Shown in pieces: positions 1-9,786 of a stretch of 64,000 bases of DNA. Within the stretch, counting starts at the first letter, position 1. The number at the start of each line of letters is the position of its first letter. The notes beneath the pieces were generated by a model, which saw only the letters and a program-made list of their open reading frames with translations, had not been told where the DNA came from and did not search any database. A program made the translations under genes and the position numbers. This DNA is from Erysipelotrichaceae bacterium. Lineage in GTDB: Bacteria > Bacillota_I > Bacilli_A > Erysipelotrichales > Erysipelotrichaceae. The DNA lies in NCBI GenBank assembly GCA_017539025.1, contig JAFYHT010000020.1:23684-87683 (forward strand). Reading direction: 5' to 3'.

Positions 1-251
1 ATACCCTGATCCTTGGCTGTACTCACTACGACATCCTCTGGAATCTTTCAAAAGAGATCATGCCGGGGCTGATGATCGTCTCCTCTTCCCGTTGCGTCGT
101 CGCAGAATTAAAGAGATATCTCAAGGAAAACGATCTCTTAAGCAAAAATAAAAAAGCGCAGCGTATCTACATGGTCACTTCCGATCCGGAAGACTTTGAA
201 AAGACAGCTGCGCTATTGATCGATGATATAGAAATCAAAAGAATCGCCTAG
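1..251 (+). CDS. murI: Glutamate racemase, C-terminal part (5' end outside window)
   Basis: Reading in the frame that starts at base 3 gives LILGCTHYDILWNL, the conserved C-terminal active-site block of glutamate racemase (the second catalytic Cys lies in GCTHY). The enzyme interconverts L- and D-glutamate to supply peptidoglycan synthesis in the cytoplasm. Only about the last 82 residues are present, and the frame is open to the left edge. An internal ATG at 60 is not the start, because the conserved motif lies before it. The stop codon TAG (249-251) is buried in the centre of a terminator hairpin. The family assignment rests on one strong motif plus the expected distance from it to the C-terminus. 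Confidence 0.85.
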   Translation, partial: TLILGCTHYDILWNLSKEIMPGLMIVSSSRCVVAELKRYLKENDLLSKNKKAQRIYMVTSDPEDFEKTAALLIDDIEIKRIA

Positions 252-261
252 GCGATTCTTT
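238..261. terminator. Bidirectional terminator embedding the murI stop codon
   Basis: A perfect inverted repeat AAAGAATCGCC/GGCGATTCTTT (238-248 with 251-261) is separated by only two bases, and the murI TAG stop lies at its centre. T-rich sequence follows on the plus strand and A-runs precede it. It sits between the converging murI and rubrerythrin genes, so it probably ends both transcripts. Confidence 0.75.
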
Positions 262-265
262 CATT

Positions 266-805
266 TTAATAATTCTCAGCGTTGACTTCGAAGTATGACT
301 GCGGATGATTGCATGTCGGGCAGACTTCCGGAGCAGCCGTGCCGATCACGATGTGACCGCAGTTGCGGCATTCCCAGATCCTGACGGAACCCTTTTCAAA
401 TACTTCCTTGTTTTCTACGTTGTAAAGTAAAGATCTGTATCTTTCCTCGTGATGTTTCTCGATCGCACCAACGAGTCTGAATTTCGCTGCCAGCTCAGGG
501 AAACCCTCTTCTTCAGCTGTCTTTGCGAAACCTTCATACATATCAGTCCACTCATAGTTTTCACCATCGGCTGCCGCCTTCAGGTTGTCAGCAGTAGAAC
601 CGATACCTTCCAGTTCCTTGAACCACATCTTGGCGTGTTCTTTTTCGTTCTCAGCCGTTTTTAAGAAGATCGCAGCGATCTGCTCGAAACCGTCTTTCTT
701 TGCCTTGGAAGCGAAATAAGTGTACTTATTCCTTGCCTGAGATTCTCCGGCAAAAGCAGCTTCCAGGTTCTTTTCTGTCTTTGTTCCTGCGTATTTATTA
801 GCCAT
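266..805 (-). CDS. rbr: Rubrerythrin
   Basis: 179 residues in the standard two-domain layout. The N-terminal ferritin-like four-helix domain carries the di-iron ligands (E in [36 protein letters not shown]). The C-terminal rubredoxin-like domain has two Cys pairs (CRNCG about 145, CPTCN about 162). Rubrerythrin is a cytoplasmic peroxide reductase of anaerobes, reducing H2O2 with electrons passed through the rubredoxin iron. The start is fixed by a good ribosome site (AAAGGAG) 8 bases upstream. It is monocistronic between a terminator and the membrane-protein pair at 875-2942. It suggests an oxygen-sensitive organism. Confidence 0.95.
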   Translation of the reverse strand: MANKYAGTKTEKNLEAAFAGESQARNKYTYFASKAKKDGFEQIAAIFLKTAENEKEHAKMWFKELEGIGSTADNLKAAADGENYEWTDMYEGFAKTAEEEGFPELAAKFRLVGAIEKHHEERYRSLLYNVENKEVFEKGSVRIWECRNCGHIVIGTAAPEVCPTCNHPQSYFEVNAENY

Positions 806-874
806 AGTTTTCTCCTTTTTTTCTTCTCTAAGTTCAGTATAATATTTTGCCTATCCAAAGTAAAACGAAGTGCC

Positions 875-1453
875 CTATTTCGTACCGGTCATGAAACGAA
901 CTTTCAGTTCATAGATGAGATCTTTCCTGTCAATGATGATCAACACCACAAACAAGAGGAAAGAAGCTGCCAGAAAGGCAAAAGCGATCCAGTTCTCGAT
1001 CGGCCAGCTGTGGATGGAATAAGGGATCGCGATCAGATTCAGCAAACCCAGCCAAGTGATCGAAAGCAGATGTCTGTGTTTCCTGTCATAAGTCGCATAG
1101 TATATCACCAGCATGATCAGCAGATCTCCAAACAGTACGATCGGAATGACTGTTTCCGCCCACCCGGAAGCCAGGAAACGATCGATCAGGATCAGTAAGA
1201 CCACGATATAGAAACTCAGCTTGCCAAAGTGAGAAAAGACTGAGAATTCCACCAGACGCACCGAAAAGATCAAGCGCCAGGTAGAAAACAGCGACCAGAC
1301 GACGATGATACTCCAGGCTTTCCCTTTGACAAGCACATTGACAAGGGCGCAGACAAAAGCAGCTGCCAGGAATAAGATCCTGACGATATCCCTCATGACG
1401 CGATAGAAAGATGACTGACGTTCCGGGATCGGATAGATGATCTTAGGATTCAT
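875..1453 (-). CDS. Multi-pass membrane protein paired with acyltransferase-like gene (DUF6320-like)
   Basis: About 192 residues with five or six hydrophobic segments (for example LFLAAAFVCALVNVLV, SFYIVVLLILID, WIAFAFLAASFLLFVVLIII) and short basic loops, so it is integral to the cytoplasmic membrane. The chosen ATG (1451-1453) has GGGAG 8 bases upstream; an in-frame GTG three codons earlier lies inside that ribosome site. It overlaps the end of the upstream condensation-domain gene, so the two are co-translated. The DUF6320 assignment is from memory of this gene pair and is tentative; no function can be read from the sequence. Confidence 0.7.
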   Translation of the reverse strand: MNPKIIYPIPERQSSFYRVMRDIVRILFLAAAFVCALVNVLVKGKAWSIIVVWSLFSTWRLIFSVRLVEFSVFSHFGKLSFYIVVLLILIDRFLASGWAETVIPIVLFGDLLIMLVIYYATYDRKHRHLLSITWLGLLNLIAIPYSIHSWPIENWIAFAFLAASFLLFVVLIIIDRKDLIYELKVRFMTGTK

Positions 1454-2942
1454 ATTCCACACTCCCTTCTATCTTTCCGATCAGATGATCTTCATTCAAT
1501 AATTCATACAGTTCATCTTCAAAACAAGGATCATTGCCGTTTCTGACGACAGTGAAAACAGTCGTATCATTCACCGTGACCATGGAAGTTGATACTCTGG
1601 TAGGAGAGACCGGCGCAAAGAAGAAATAGAACTTCTCGATCGCCTCTTTCATCCCTTCCGGTACTTTTACGACACCGAGATTGGAAAGCGTACAGCCGAT
1701 GATACTGTTGGCCAGATAGCCATACACCATCTGCATGATCGGTACCTTGATGAACAACGGGACAAGAGCCAGTGACTTGATGATCTTGCCGGTAGTCATC
1801 ATCATCTGGTTCATCGTATTTTCATCACCCTTTTCTCTGATCTGCCTTGAGATCTCTTCAACAAGTTTTCTTTTTTCAGGCAAAGCAGACAGATCCATAC
1901 TCGCATTGAAATACATCGAATAGTTTCGCAAGGTCTTGCTTTTATTGAACTTTCTCATATTGACAGGGACCTGGATATTGAAGATCCCATCTTTTCTTTT
2001 CACGCATTTTTCAGCCGCAAGAAACTCCAAAGCGATGATATAAGCCGTGACCGTACCGTTATAAGATTTTGCAACACTATGAAGTTTATCCGCATCCATT
2101 TCATAATGAACGATCCTTCTCAGATTCAGATGGGAAGGCTTGCCTTTGACCTGTAATGATTTCTTATCGACAAAAGTTGACAGTGAAGCGTCTCCCCTCG
2201 CATTCCTGAATTCGTTCACTGACTCTTTCTCATCTGCTTCTTCATTGATATCAAGGATCATCTCATCATCCCCGACAGTGACCCCTTTCAATCGCAGATA
2301 TTCTTTCAACAGCGTCTTAAGAAAGACCATTCCACCTGTTCCATCGGTGATCGTATGAAAAAATTCGACAGAGATCCTTTTGTGATAATAAAGAACTCGC
2401 AAGGAACGGTATGTCCTTAGCAGTACCGAGATCGGCTTACATGGGATATCACTCTCTTCTTCCACATTGATGACATGATTCACCGTCTCGAGATAATGCC
2501 AGAAGAAACCGCTCTTGATGACAGCAGAAAAAGTCGGAAAACGCCGTATCGTGAAATCCAAAGCCAGCTGCAACAATTCAGGATCGATCTTTTCCTTGAG
2601 TTCCACCGACAGTCGAAACATCGGCATCTGCCCGTATTTCATTCCCAAAGGATAGACGATCGCCGCATTATCCAGAGAATAAGATACCCTGTGATCCCCT
2701 CTGTAGAAATCTCCAAGATATCTGACATCGATCAGCTTACAGATCTCATCCACACTGTATCCTTTAGACAGATAATGATCAAAGCCATCATAAAAATGCC
2801 TGTACAATAGATTTTGTCCCAATAAAGGCATATCGATCTGATGATCCAGTGCATCAAAAAAGACATCGATCTTTTCCTGTTCACTTCTTTCTAGACCGCC
2901 CTTGAGTTTTTCCAAATGCAGATTGCGATCTTTTCTCTTCAT
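1443..2942 (-). CDS. Condensation/alcohol O-acetyltransferase-superfamily protein
   Basis: About 499 residues. FFHTITDGTGG (about residues 195-205) fits the H-x3-DG active-site motif of the CoA-dependent acyltransferase/condensation superfamily, and the overall layout (two similar halves) resembles bacterial alcohol acetyltransferase-like proteins. It may transfer an acyl group to a hydroxyl acceptor; the substrate is unknown. I place the start at the ATG 2940-2942, because longer in-frame starts would run into the tRNA gene at 3000-3074. No Shine-Dalgarno precedes this ATG; instead a TATAAT lies exactly six bases before it, predicting a leaderless message. The membrane protein that follows overlaps its end, suggesting a joint role. 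Confidence 0.75.
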   Translation of the reverse strand: MKRKDRNLHLEKLKGGLERSEQEKIDVFFDALDHQIDMPLLGQNLLYRHFYDGFDHYLSKGYSVDEICKLIDVRYLGDFYRGDHRVSYSLDNAAIVYPLGMKYGQMPMFRLSVELKEKIDPELLQLALDFTIRRFPTFSAVIKSGFFWHYLETVNHVINVEEESDIPCKPISVLLRTYRSLRVLYYHKRISVEFFHTITDGTGGMVFLKTLLKEYLRLKGVTVGDDEMILDINEEADEKESVNEFRNARGDASLSTFVDKKSLQVKGKPSHLNLRRIVHYEMDADKLHSVAKSYNGTVTAYIIALEFLAAEKCVKRKDGIFNIQVPVNMRKFNKSKTLRNYSMYFNASMDLSALPEKRKLVEEISRQIREKGDENTMNQMMMTTGKIIKSLALVPLFIKVPIMQMVYGYLANSIIGCTLSNLGVVKVPEGMKEAIEKFYFFFAPVSPTRVSTSMVTVNDTTVFTVVRNGNDPCFEDELYELLNEDHLIGKIEGSVEYES

Positions 2943-2954
2943 GTCTACATTATA
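2940..2954 (-). promoter_or_regulatory. -10 element placing +1 at the start codon (leaderless candidate)
   Basis: On the minus strand TATAAT (2954-2949) is followed by GTAGAC and then ATG, so the predicted transcription start is the A of the start codon. The -35 region falls in the tRNA terminator and is poor. The same six-base spacing recurs at 8464, 22054 and 38617. Confidence 0.5.
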
Positions 2955-2962
2955 TGCTGAGA

Positions 2963-2984
2963 AAAGAAAAAGGGCCATAAGCCC
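2963..2984 (-). terminator. Terminator of tRNA-Arg
   Basis: On the minus strand GGGC-TTATG-GCCC is followed by TTTTTCTTTT. The stem is short (4 bp, G+C only) but the U tract is good, and it sits 15 bases after the tRNA CCA end. It overlaps the promoter region of the gene starting at 2942. Confidence 0.55.
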
Positions 2985-2999
2985 ATATAAACAAAAAAA

Positions 3000-3074
3000 T
3001 GGCGGCCCCAACAGGAATCGAACCTGTAACTATCCCTTAGGAGGGGATTGTTTGATCCATTAGACTATGGGGCC
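3000..3074 (-). tRNA. tRNA-Arg(CCU)
   Basis: A full cloverleaf can be drawn on the minus strand. The acceptor stem is GGCCCCA/TGGGGCC, followed by discriminator G and an encoded CCA. The anticodon stem ATCCC/GGGAT encloses loop CTCCTAA with anticodon CCT, which reads the arginine codon AGG. The T arm is ACAGG-TTCGAAT-CCTGT. Length is 75 nt including CCA. Confidence 0.93.
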
Positions 3075-3083
3075 ACATCTACT

Positions 3084-3089
3084 ATTATA
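3084..3089 (-). promoter_or_regulatory. -10 element of tRNA-Arg
   Basis: TATAAT on the minus strand lies nine bases before the tRNA 5' end. No good -35 is visible; that region is occupied by the terminator hairpin at 3104-3124. Confidence 0.5.
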
Positions 3090-3103
3090 CATAAATAAAA
3101 AGA

Positions 3104-3130
3104 AAATAGGACTTCGTCCTATTTCTTTTT
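3104..3130. terminator. Strong bidirectional terminator hairpin
   Basis: AAATAGGAC-TTC-GTCCTATTT is a perfect 9-bp stem with a 3-base loop, followed by a T tract on the plus strand and TTCTTTTTATTT on the minus strand. It probably ends the ABC transporter transcript that finishes at 3257 and insulates the tRNA. Confidence 0.75.
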
Positions 3131-3209
3131 TCTAAAGGATTAAAAATGAAAAACTTTTTACACTGATAATATATAAGATAAATGTGAAAATTCTGTGAAA
3201 TTAATTACA

Positions 3210-3242
3210 TTTCATGAAAATTTACAATAATATTTCATGAAA
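3210..3242. repeat. Two copies of palindrome TTTCATGAAA
   Basis: The 12-mer ATTTCATGAAAA occurs twice, with the palindromic core at 3210-3219 and 3233-3242, centres 23 bp apart (about two helical turns). They lie just after the ABC transporter stop codon in an A+T-rich 125-base gap with no gene. They could be a protein-binding pair; the function is unknown. Confidence 0.5.
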
Positions 3243-3256
3243 AACCTTACATTGTG

Positions 3257-5098
3257 CTATTTTGCGCTCTCCATTTCGATCACTTTACGGAATTGTGTCT
3301 CATATAACTGTTTATAAACACCGTTTTTGGCGATCAGTTCTTCATGTCCGCCCTGTTCCACGATCCTTCCATCAGAAATGACAAGGATCTTGTCTGCCTG
3401 AAGTATCGTAGAAAGCCTGTGGGCGATGACGATCGAAGTCCTGCCCTTCATCAGTACATCCAGAGCACTCTGGATCGAAGACTCGGAAATGGAATCCAAA
3501 GCACTTGTCGCCTCATCCAGGATGAGGATCTTCGGATCCTTCAATATGACTCTGGCAATGGAAAGTCTCTGTTTCTCACCACCCGATAGCTTTAATCCCC
3601 TGTTTCCGACTTGCGTATCATAGCCGTCCGGCTGAGATACGATGAAGTCATGGATATTGGCGATCTTACATGCGTTCTCCAGTTCTTCTTGACTCGCATC
3701 AGCCTTGGCAAACAGCAGATTCTCCCTGATCGTGCCGTTGAACATATAAGCTTCCTGCGTCACCATGCCGATATTGGAACGCAGATAGGAAAGTTCGATG
3801 CTTTTCACATCAACGCCGTTGATCCTGACTGCACCGCCTTTTACATCATAAAGACGCGGAAGCAGATTGACGACAGTCGACTTTCCCGAACCGGAAGGAC
3901 CGACGATCGCATACATCTTTCCCGTAGGGACATAGAATGAAAGGTCCTTGATCAAAGGAATATCCTTGGAATAATAGAACTCGACATTCTCATAGGAGAT
4001 ATCCGCCCTGTTTTCAAAAGAAGGCTTGAAGGTGATTTCCGCATTCTTGACCTCGGGATCCATATCGAGGTATGAGAAGATCCTGGTAAATAAAGCCATC
4101 GATCTGGTCAGGTCGACAGAGACATTCAATAAGGATTCTACCGGACGATACAATCTGTTGATCATATTGACAGTGGCTGTGATCGTACCGACAGAGATCG
4201 CCTCATCATGAAGCACGATGATCAGATAACCGCCTGCCAGATAGATCAGCAATGGTCCCAGATTGGTGAAGATACCCATCACGACTCGAAACCACGAACC
4301 GGCTCTTGATTCCTTGACGGAAAGTCTGATGACTTCCTTGTTGATATCTTCAAATTTCCTGTTGATAATATCTTCTTGCGCAAACAGTTTGATCAGCAAG
4401 GAACCGGAAACGGATAAGGACTCATTGATGACATCGTTGAGCTCATCATCCTTTTCCCTTGATTGCGAAAGAAGCTGCCATCTGTTCTTGCCGGCAGACT
4501 TTGTCGGTAAGACCAGTAGAGGAATAACCAAAATACCGATCAGAGACAGCTTGGCATCGATCTTGAACAGCGCAACGATCGTCGTAAGCACTGTACAGAC
4601 ATTGGAAATGATATTGGTCAGGATATGGGAGATGACTGTCGCCACACCCGAGATATCCGAATTCATCCTCGTGATGATATCGCCCTGCTTCTCCGAAGTG
4701 AAGAAGGAGTGCGGCATACTCTGCAAGTGAGAAAACATCTCATTCTTCATATCGAAAACGATGCGCTGTGAGACCCAACTGTTGATATAGGATTCCAAGA
4801 CTCCGACGATATTGGAGATCGCCAGCGTGATGATCGCCAGAATGACCAGCTGTATCAGCAATGTCATATCCTTGCCCAATATCGCATCATCGATGATCCT
4901 AGCCGTGATCAGAGAAGGCAGTAATCCCAATACCGAAGATAAGATGATGATCGCAAAAACGATCAGCAGCTGAAACCAGTATGGTAAAAGATATTTCAGG
5001 ATCCTGATGATCAGATCCTTTGTCAGTTTTGGTGCATTCTCTTTTTCTTCATCGGTCAGAAATCCTCTCGGACCAAGACCTCTTCCTCCAGCAGGCAT
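3257..5098 (-). CDS. ABC half-transporter, fused permease and ATPase (exporter type)
   Basis: 613 residues. An N-terminal six-helix type I exporter membrane domain (about residues 30-320) is followed by a nucleotide-binding domain with Walker A GPSGSGKST, signature LSGGEKQRLSIAR, Walker B ILILDEATSALD and H-loop IAHRLST. This is the multidrug/lipid exporter architecture and works as a homo- or heterodimer in the cytoplasmic membrane; substrate unknown. The chosen ATG (5096-5098) has AAAGGAGG 8 bases upstream; an in-frame start 11 codons earlier lacks one. It has no paired half-transporter gene, so a homodimer is likelier. Confidence 0.9.
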   Translation of the reverse strand: MPAGGRGLGPRGFLTDEEKENAPKLTKDLIIRILKYLLPYWFQLLIVFAIIILSSVLGLLPSLITARIIDDAILGKDMTLLIQLVILAIITLAISNIVGVLESYINSWVSQRIVFDMKNEMFSHLQSMPHSFFTSEKQGDIITRMNSDISGVATVISHILTNIISNVCTVLTTIVALFKIDAKLSLIGILVIPLLVLPTKSAGKNRWQLLSQSREKDDELNDVINESLSVSGSLLIKLFAQEDIINRKFEDINKEVIRLSVKESRAGSWFRVVMGIFTNLGPLLIYLAGGYLIIVLHDEAISVGTITATVNMINRLYRPVESLLNVSVDLTRSMALFTRIFSYLDMDPEVKNAEITFKPSFENRADISYENVEFYYSKDIPLIKDLSFYVPTGKMYAIVGPSGSGKSTVVNLLPRLYDVKGGAVRINGVDVKSIELSYLRSNIGMVTQEAYMFNGTIRENLLFAKADASQEELENACKIANIHDFIVSQPDGYDTQVGNRGLKLSGGEKQRLSIARVILKDPKILILDEATSALDSISESSIQSALDVLMKGRTSIVIAHRLSTILQADKILVISDGRIVEQGGHEELIAKNGVYKQLYETQFRKVIEMESAK

Positions 5099-5131
5099 GA
5101 AAGTACCTCCTTTTTTTACAAAGTATAACAC

Positions 5132-5166
5132 AAAAGCTCCCGGTCATATATGAGCCAGGAGCTTTT
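5132..5166 (-). terminator. Terminator downstream of groEL
   Basis: AAAAGCTCC (5132-5140) pairs with GGAGCTTTT (5158-5166), with a partly paired inner loop. On the minus strand a TTTTGTGTTAT tract follows. It separates groEL from the ABC transporter gene. Confidence 0.7.
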
Positions 5167-5192
5167 ATCATTTGATTCTATTATTTTTGAGC

Positions 5193-6821
<1,629 letters not shown>

Positions 6822-7106
6822 CTATTCCACAATGGCCAGAATATCCTCGGCCTTGATCAGGATATATTCCGTCTCACCGTCTTTTACCTCCGTGCCGGAA
6901 TACTTCTTATACATAACTTTATCGCCCTTCTTCAAAGGCATTTCATAGACCTTATCGTCTATCTTGATCTCCTTGCATCCGCTGACTGCTGCAACGATCG
7001 CATACTCCTCATTTTTCTCTTTCTGAGAGATGATGATACCGCTGACAGTTTCATTTGATGCTTCAACTTTTTTTAATAAAACATTATTATATAAAGGTTT
7101 TATCAT
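6822..7106 (-). CDS. groES: Co-chaperonin GroES (10 kDa)
   Basis: 94 residues, the expected size. It starts MIKPLYNNVLLKKVE, like the canonical (I)RPLxDRVLVK; a mobile loop region (SNETVSGIIISQKEKNEE, about 17-34) and KKGDKVMYKKYSGTEV are visible. It caps the GroEL ring. The ribosome site GGGAGGAG is 7 bases before the ATG. It is the first gene of the CIRCE-controlled operon. Confidence 0.97.
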   Translation of the reverse strand: MIKPLYNNVLLKKVEASNETVSGIIISQKEKNEEYAIVAAVSGCKEIKIDDKVYEMPLKKGDKVMYKKYSGTEVKDGETEYILIKAEDILAIVE

Positions 7107-7132
7107 CTTAAAACTCCTCCCTACACTACTCT

Positions 7133-7160
7133 ATTATAACCATTTATAGCACTCAGTCAA
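7133..7160 (-). promoter_or_regulatory. groESL promoter
   Basis: On the minus strand TTGACT (7160-7155) and TATAAT (7138-7133) are separated by 16 bases. The -35 lies inside the 9-base spacer of the CIRCE element, so repressor binding would directly block polymerase. Confidence 0.8.
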
Positions 7161-7172
7161 TAAGAGTGCTAA
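7146..7172. promoter_or_regulatory. CIRCE element (HrcA operator)
   Basis: TTAGCACTC-N9-GAGTGCTAT on the minus strand matches the CIRCE consensus TTAGCACTC-N9-GAGTGCTAA with a single mismatch. It overlaps the groESL promoter. HrcA binds CIRCE and represses chaperone genes until heat or protein damage; hrcA itself is not in the window. Confidence 0.95.
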
Positions 7173-7198
7173 ACATTGGCAATTGATTATCACTCATT

Positions 7199-7219
7199 AA
7201 AAAAGCGACTTTCGTCGCC
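7199..7219 (-). terminator. Terminator of the amidase gene
   Basis: GCGAC-GAAA-GTCGC on the minus strand with a stable GNRA-type tetraloop, followed by TTTTTT. It directly follows the stop codon at 7220-7222. Confidence 0.75.
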
Positions 7220-8464
7220 TCAGTTACTGCCCAATATCTTGATCAGCATGATATCCGTATAGGTATACGCATCGATCGGATAATCCTTCATATCGATACT
7301 GTTGGAATCCACCAGGACATGATTGCCGATCACCTTGGAAACGATGGTCGTATGACCTAAACCGTTGTTCCCGACAAGGATGATATCACCCGGTTGCGCA
7401 TAATAGAGGTTGACATTCACCTCTGCCGATAGACCCTTGCCCTCATTCCACTTGGCATAATTGTAGAAATAACCGACATTGACCCAGGACCTCGTCCTTC
7501 CTTCCGGAGTCGGATCTTCATTGATGAAAGGATCATATTCCGGATCATTGATGTAGCACTTCCACTGTTCATCACCATCAAAATCCATCTCGATCCCGCC
7601 TTCCAGCATGCATTGAGAAGCGTAGTTCTGACAATTGCCGCCTTCATCGGTGAAGTTGTACCACTTCGGATTGCGCTCATGGTAATAGGTATCCGCATAA
7701 GCGACTGCCTTGTTGCGGTCATATTGGCTCTTCACTGTCTTTGATGGAACATAAGGCTTTTCAGCTGCCTTGACCTTTAAGACTTCATCATTGTAAGCCT
7801 GCATATCCTTCAGCTGTTTTCTGTAATATGCATAAAGTGAATCCACTTTTTCGATCGAATCGACATCATCATAGAAAGTCATATAGTAACCCTGGACCTT
7901 CTCCAGATCCCTGATCTTATAACCGCTATCTGTCTTGACGATCTTGAAATAGTTTTCGATATCAAACGCCTGTGACTCGATCCCCTCCAAGAAAGCAAAG
8001 CTCATGTAGTCATCTTCTAAAATATCCACGCGATAGACATCACCCTCTTTGGCATAATCGATGACCTTGAGATCATAATGTGCCTTGTTCATGGTGAAAT
8101 CAAAATCTCTGTCTTTTCTGGTATCGACGACCAGAGAGATCGCCCGATCGGAAATGGCAGCCATCAGATCATTCTCAAACAGAGAAGACATATCTTCCTT
8201 TTCCAATGTATATAGAGATTTATAATAGGCATCCATATAGGAAATGATGAGATCCATCACTTCCTTATCAACAGAAAACTCATCATCGATCTTTCCCTTG
8301 AAAGTAGTCGGTACCTTCTTTGTATCGTCTGTCGGTGCAACAGGTTCTACGATCGTTTCTTTTTCGTTCTTATCTTCTCTCTTCAAAGTCAGTGCACCTA
8401 AAAAAGTCAGCACCAGCATCGTCGAAAGCAACAGTATCATTACAAAACGGCTTTTCAGTTTCAT
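7220..8464 (-). CDS. Secreted or membrane-anchored amidase-domain protein (amidase_6 type)
   Basis: 414 residues. An N-terminal hydrophobic segment (about 8-27) is a signal or anchor. A central unassigned region (about 60-240) is followed by a C-terminal domain (about 250-410) with a papain-like arrangement: GGNCQNYASQC (catalytic Cys), GLGHTTIVSKV (His) and VDSNS. This fits the putative amidase (amidase_6) family, thought to act outside the cell on wall peptide or amide bonds. No Shine-Dalgarno is present; TATAAT lies exactly six bases before the ATG, predicting a leaderless message. It is downstream of the glycosyltransferase gene (14-base gap). Confidence 0.8.
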   Translation of the reverse strand: MKLKSRFVMILLLSTMLVLTFLGALTLKREDKNEKETIVEPVAPTDDTKKVPTTFKGKIDDEFSVDKEVMDLIISYMDAYYKSLYTLEKEDMSSLFENDLMAAISDRAISLVVDTRKDRDFDFTMNKAHYDLKVIDYAKEGDVYRVDILEDDYMSFAFLEGIESQAFDIENYFKIVKTDSGYKIRDLEKVQGYYMTFYDDVDSIEKVDSLYAYYRKQLKDMQAYNDEVLKVKAAEKPYVPSKTVKSQYDRNKAVAYADTYYHERNPKWYNFTDEGGNCQNYASQCMLEGGIEMDFDGDEQWKCYINDPEYDPFINEDPTPEGRTRSWVNVGYFYNYAKWNEGKGLSAEVNVNLYYAQPGDIILVGNNGLGHTTIVSKVIGNHVLVDSNSIDMKDYPIDAYTYTDIMLIKILGSN

Positions 8465-8476
8465 AGTTACATTATA
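8465..8476 (-). promoter_or_regulatory. -10 element placing +1 at the start codon (leaderless candidate)
   Basis: Minus strand TATAAT (8476-8471), then GTAACT, then the ATG at 8464. The predicted transcription start coincides with the first base of the coding region. The -35 would fall in the end of the upstream gene and is not obvious. Confidence 0.5.
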
Positions 8477-8478
8477 CC

Positions 8479-9783
8479 CTACTTGATGATCGTCTTCTTG
8501 AGATTTCCAAAGATATGTTTCCTGATCTTTGCATAAGCAGAAAGATCCTCGATGCTCAAACCATCATACAACAGGGAACGGAAATCCTCTTCCGCCTGAT
8601 CGAAACGCAGATCCAGAGCAGAAGATACATATTCATAGAAGACCTTGTCTTCAGAAAAGATGCGGATATCAGCGATCTTGAGATACGGACCTGTCAGAAG
8701 TTTCGTCAGTGACAACATACACATGGCATTATTGAGTTCACAAGCAGCAGCGATCTGATCGACAGTCGCAGCCTTATTCCTCTTATAGAGATAGTAAAGG
8801 ATCCTGATATCATTGAATTCAAGATCGTTCTGTGTCCCTACTGCATTTAAGATCTGATCGAATACCGCAGAAGACAATCGGTCAAACTGAAGTTCCGAAG
8901 CCACATTTGACTCCAGATCAAACAATCCTCCGTTTTCTTCACCCAGTTTCTTTGTATCATCGATCACCGGCAAAGCCAAAGCATCTCTTGAAACGGCCAG
9001 AAGATAGCCGTAGATGATTGGCTTTCTTGCCTCATAGTCATCCTTATCCAGGATCTGTTTATAGAAAGCATCGTAGTATCTGATGACACTCGTCTTCATC
9101 TTGACTGTACTGGATACATTCATATTCTTGGAAACAAGAGAACCCTCTGTCTTGACGTAGTAATAGACAGGAGACTTCAGCACAAAGATCCGATCGCAAT
9201 GCAAAAGGTACTGCAGATTGAAGATCGCATCCTCGGAATAAGAGATATTTTCATCCATTGCCAACTGATAGTCATCGATGATCTGCTTGCGATACATCTT
9301 ATTCCAGAGAACTCCATAATAGAAATCCGCAGGTGAAAGCAACATCTTATCCGCATATTCACTTCTCAAGATCAGACCACCCTTTTTGATCGAACCCTTC
9401 TTGGAAACCTTGTCGTCGATGACCCGATAGAAATCAGAAATCACCATATCGCAATCGTTCTCCTCCATTGCCCGATGCATCAGCTTGGTCGAATCAAAAG
9501 GCAGGTAGTCATCCACATCGATGAACTGGATATACTTTCCCTTGGCCAAAGATAAAGCCACATTCCTTGTTGAAGAAACACCGCTGTTATCTTTGTGTAT
9601 CGCAACGACTCTTTCATCCTTTTTCGCATATTCGGAAATGATCGCAAAGGATTCATCCTTGCTTCCATCATCCACCAGTATGACCTCGATATCCTTGTGA
9701 TCCTGAGCCAATATGGAATTCACGCATCTTCTGAGTGACTTTGCACCGTTATAGACCGGCACGATGATACTTACCTTAGACAT
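8479..9783 (-). CDS. Family 2 glycosyltransferase
   Basis: 434 residues. The N-terminal GT-A domain begins SIIVPVYNGAKSLRRCVNSIL and has EVILVDDGSKDES and the metal-binding FIDVDDYL (DxD region, about residue 90). The C-terminal 150 residues are helical and not assigned. The enzyme probably transfers a sugar from a nucleotide donor to a lipid, wall polymer or protein at the inner membrane face. The ribosome site AAGGAG precedes the start. It is 3 bases downstream of the GtrA-like gene, a usual pairing for surface glycosylation. Confidence 0.88.
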   Translation of the reverse strand: MSKVSIIVPVYNGAKSLRRCVNSILAQDHKDIEVILVDDGSKDESFAIISEYAKKDERVVAIHKDNSGVSSTRNVALSLAKGKYIQFIDVDDYLPFDSTKLMHRAMEENDCDMVISDFYRVIDDKVSKKGSIKKGGLILRSEYADKMLLSPADFYYGVLWNKMYRKQIIDDYQLAMDENISYSEDAIFNLQYLLHCDRIFVLKSPVYYYVKTEGSLVSKNMNVSSTVKMKTSVIRYYDAFYKQILDKDDYEARKPIIYGYLLAVSRDALALPVIDDTKKLGEENGGLFDLESNVASELQFDRLSSAVFDQILNAVGTQNDLEFNDIRILYYLYKRNKAATVDQIAAACELNNAMCMLSLTKLLTGPYLKIADIRIFSEDKVFYEYVSSALDLRFDQAEEDFRSLLYDGLSIEDLSAYAKIRKHIFGNLKKTIIK

Positions 9784-9786
9784 AAA

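Noticed and set aside
2943..3011. Longer N-terminus for the acyltransferase-like protein
   Set aside because: It would run into the tRNA-Arg gene and its terminator, so the start at 2942 is preferred.
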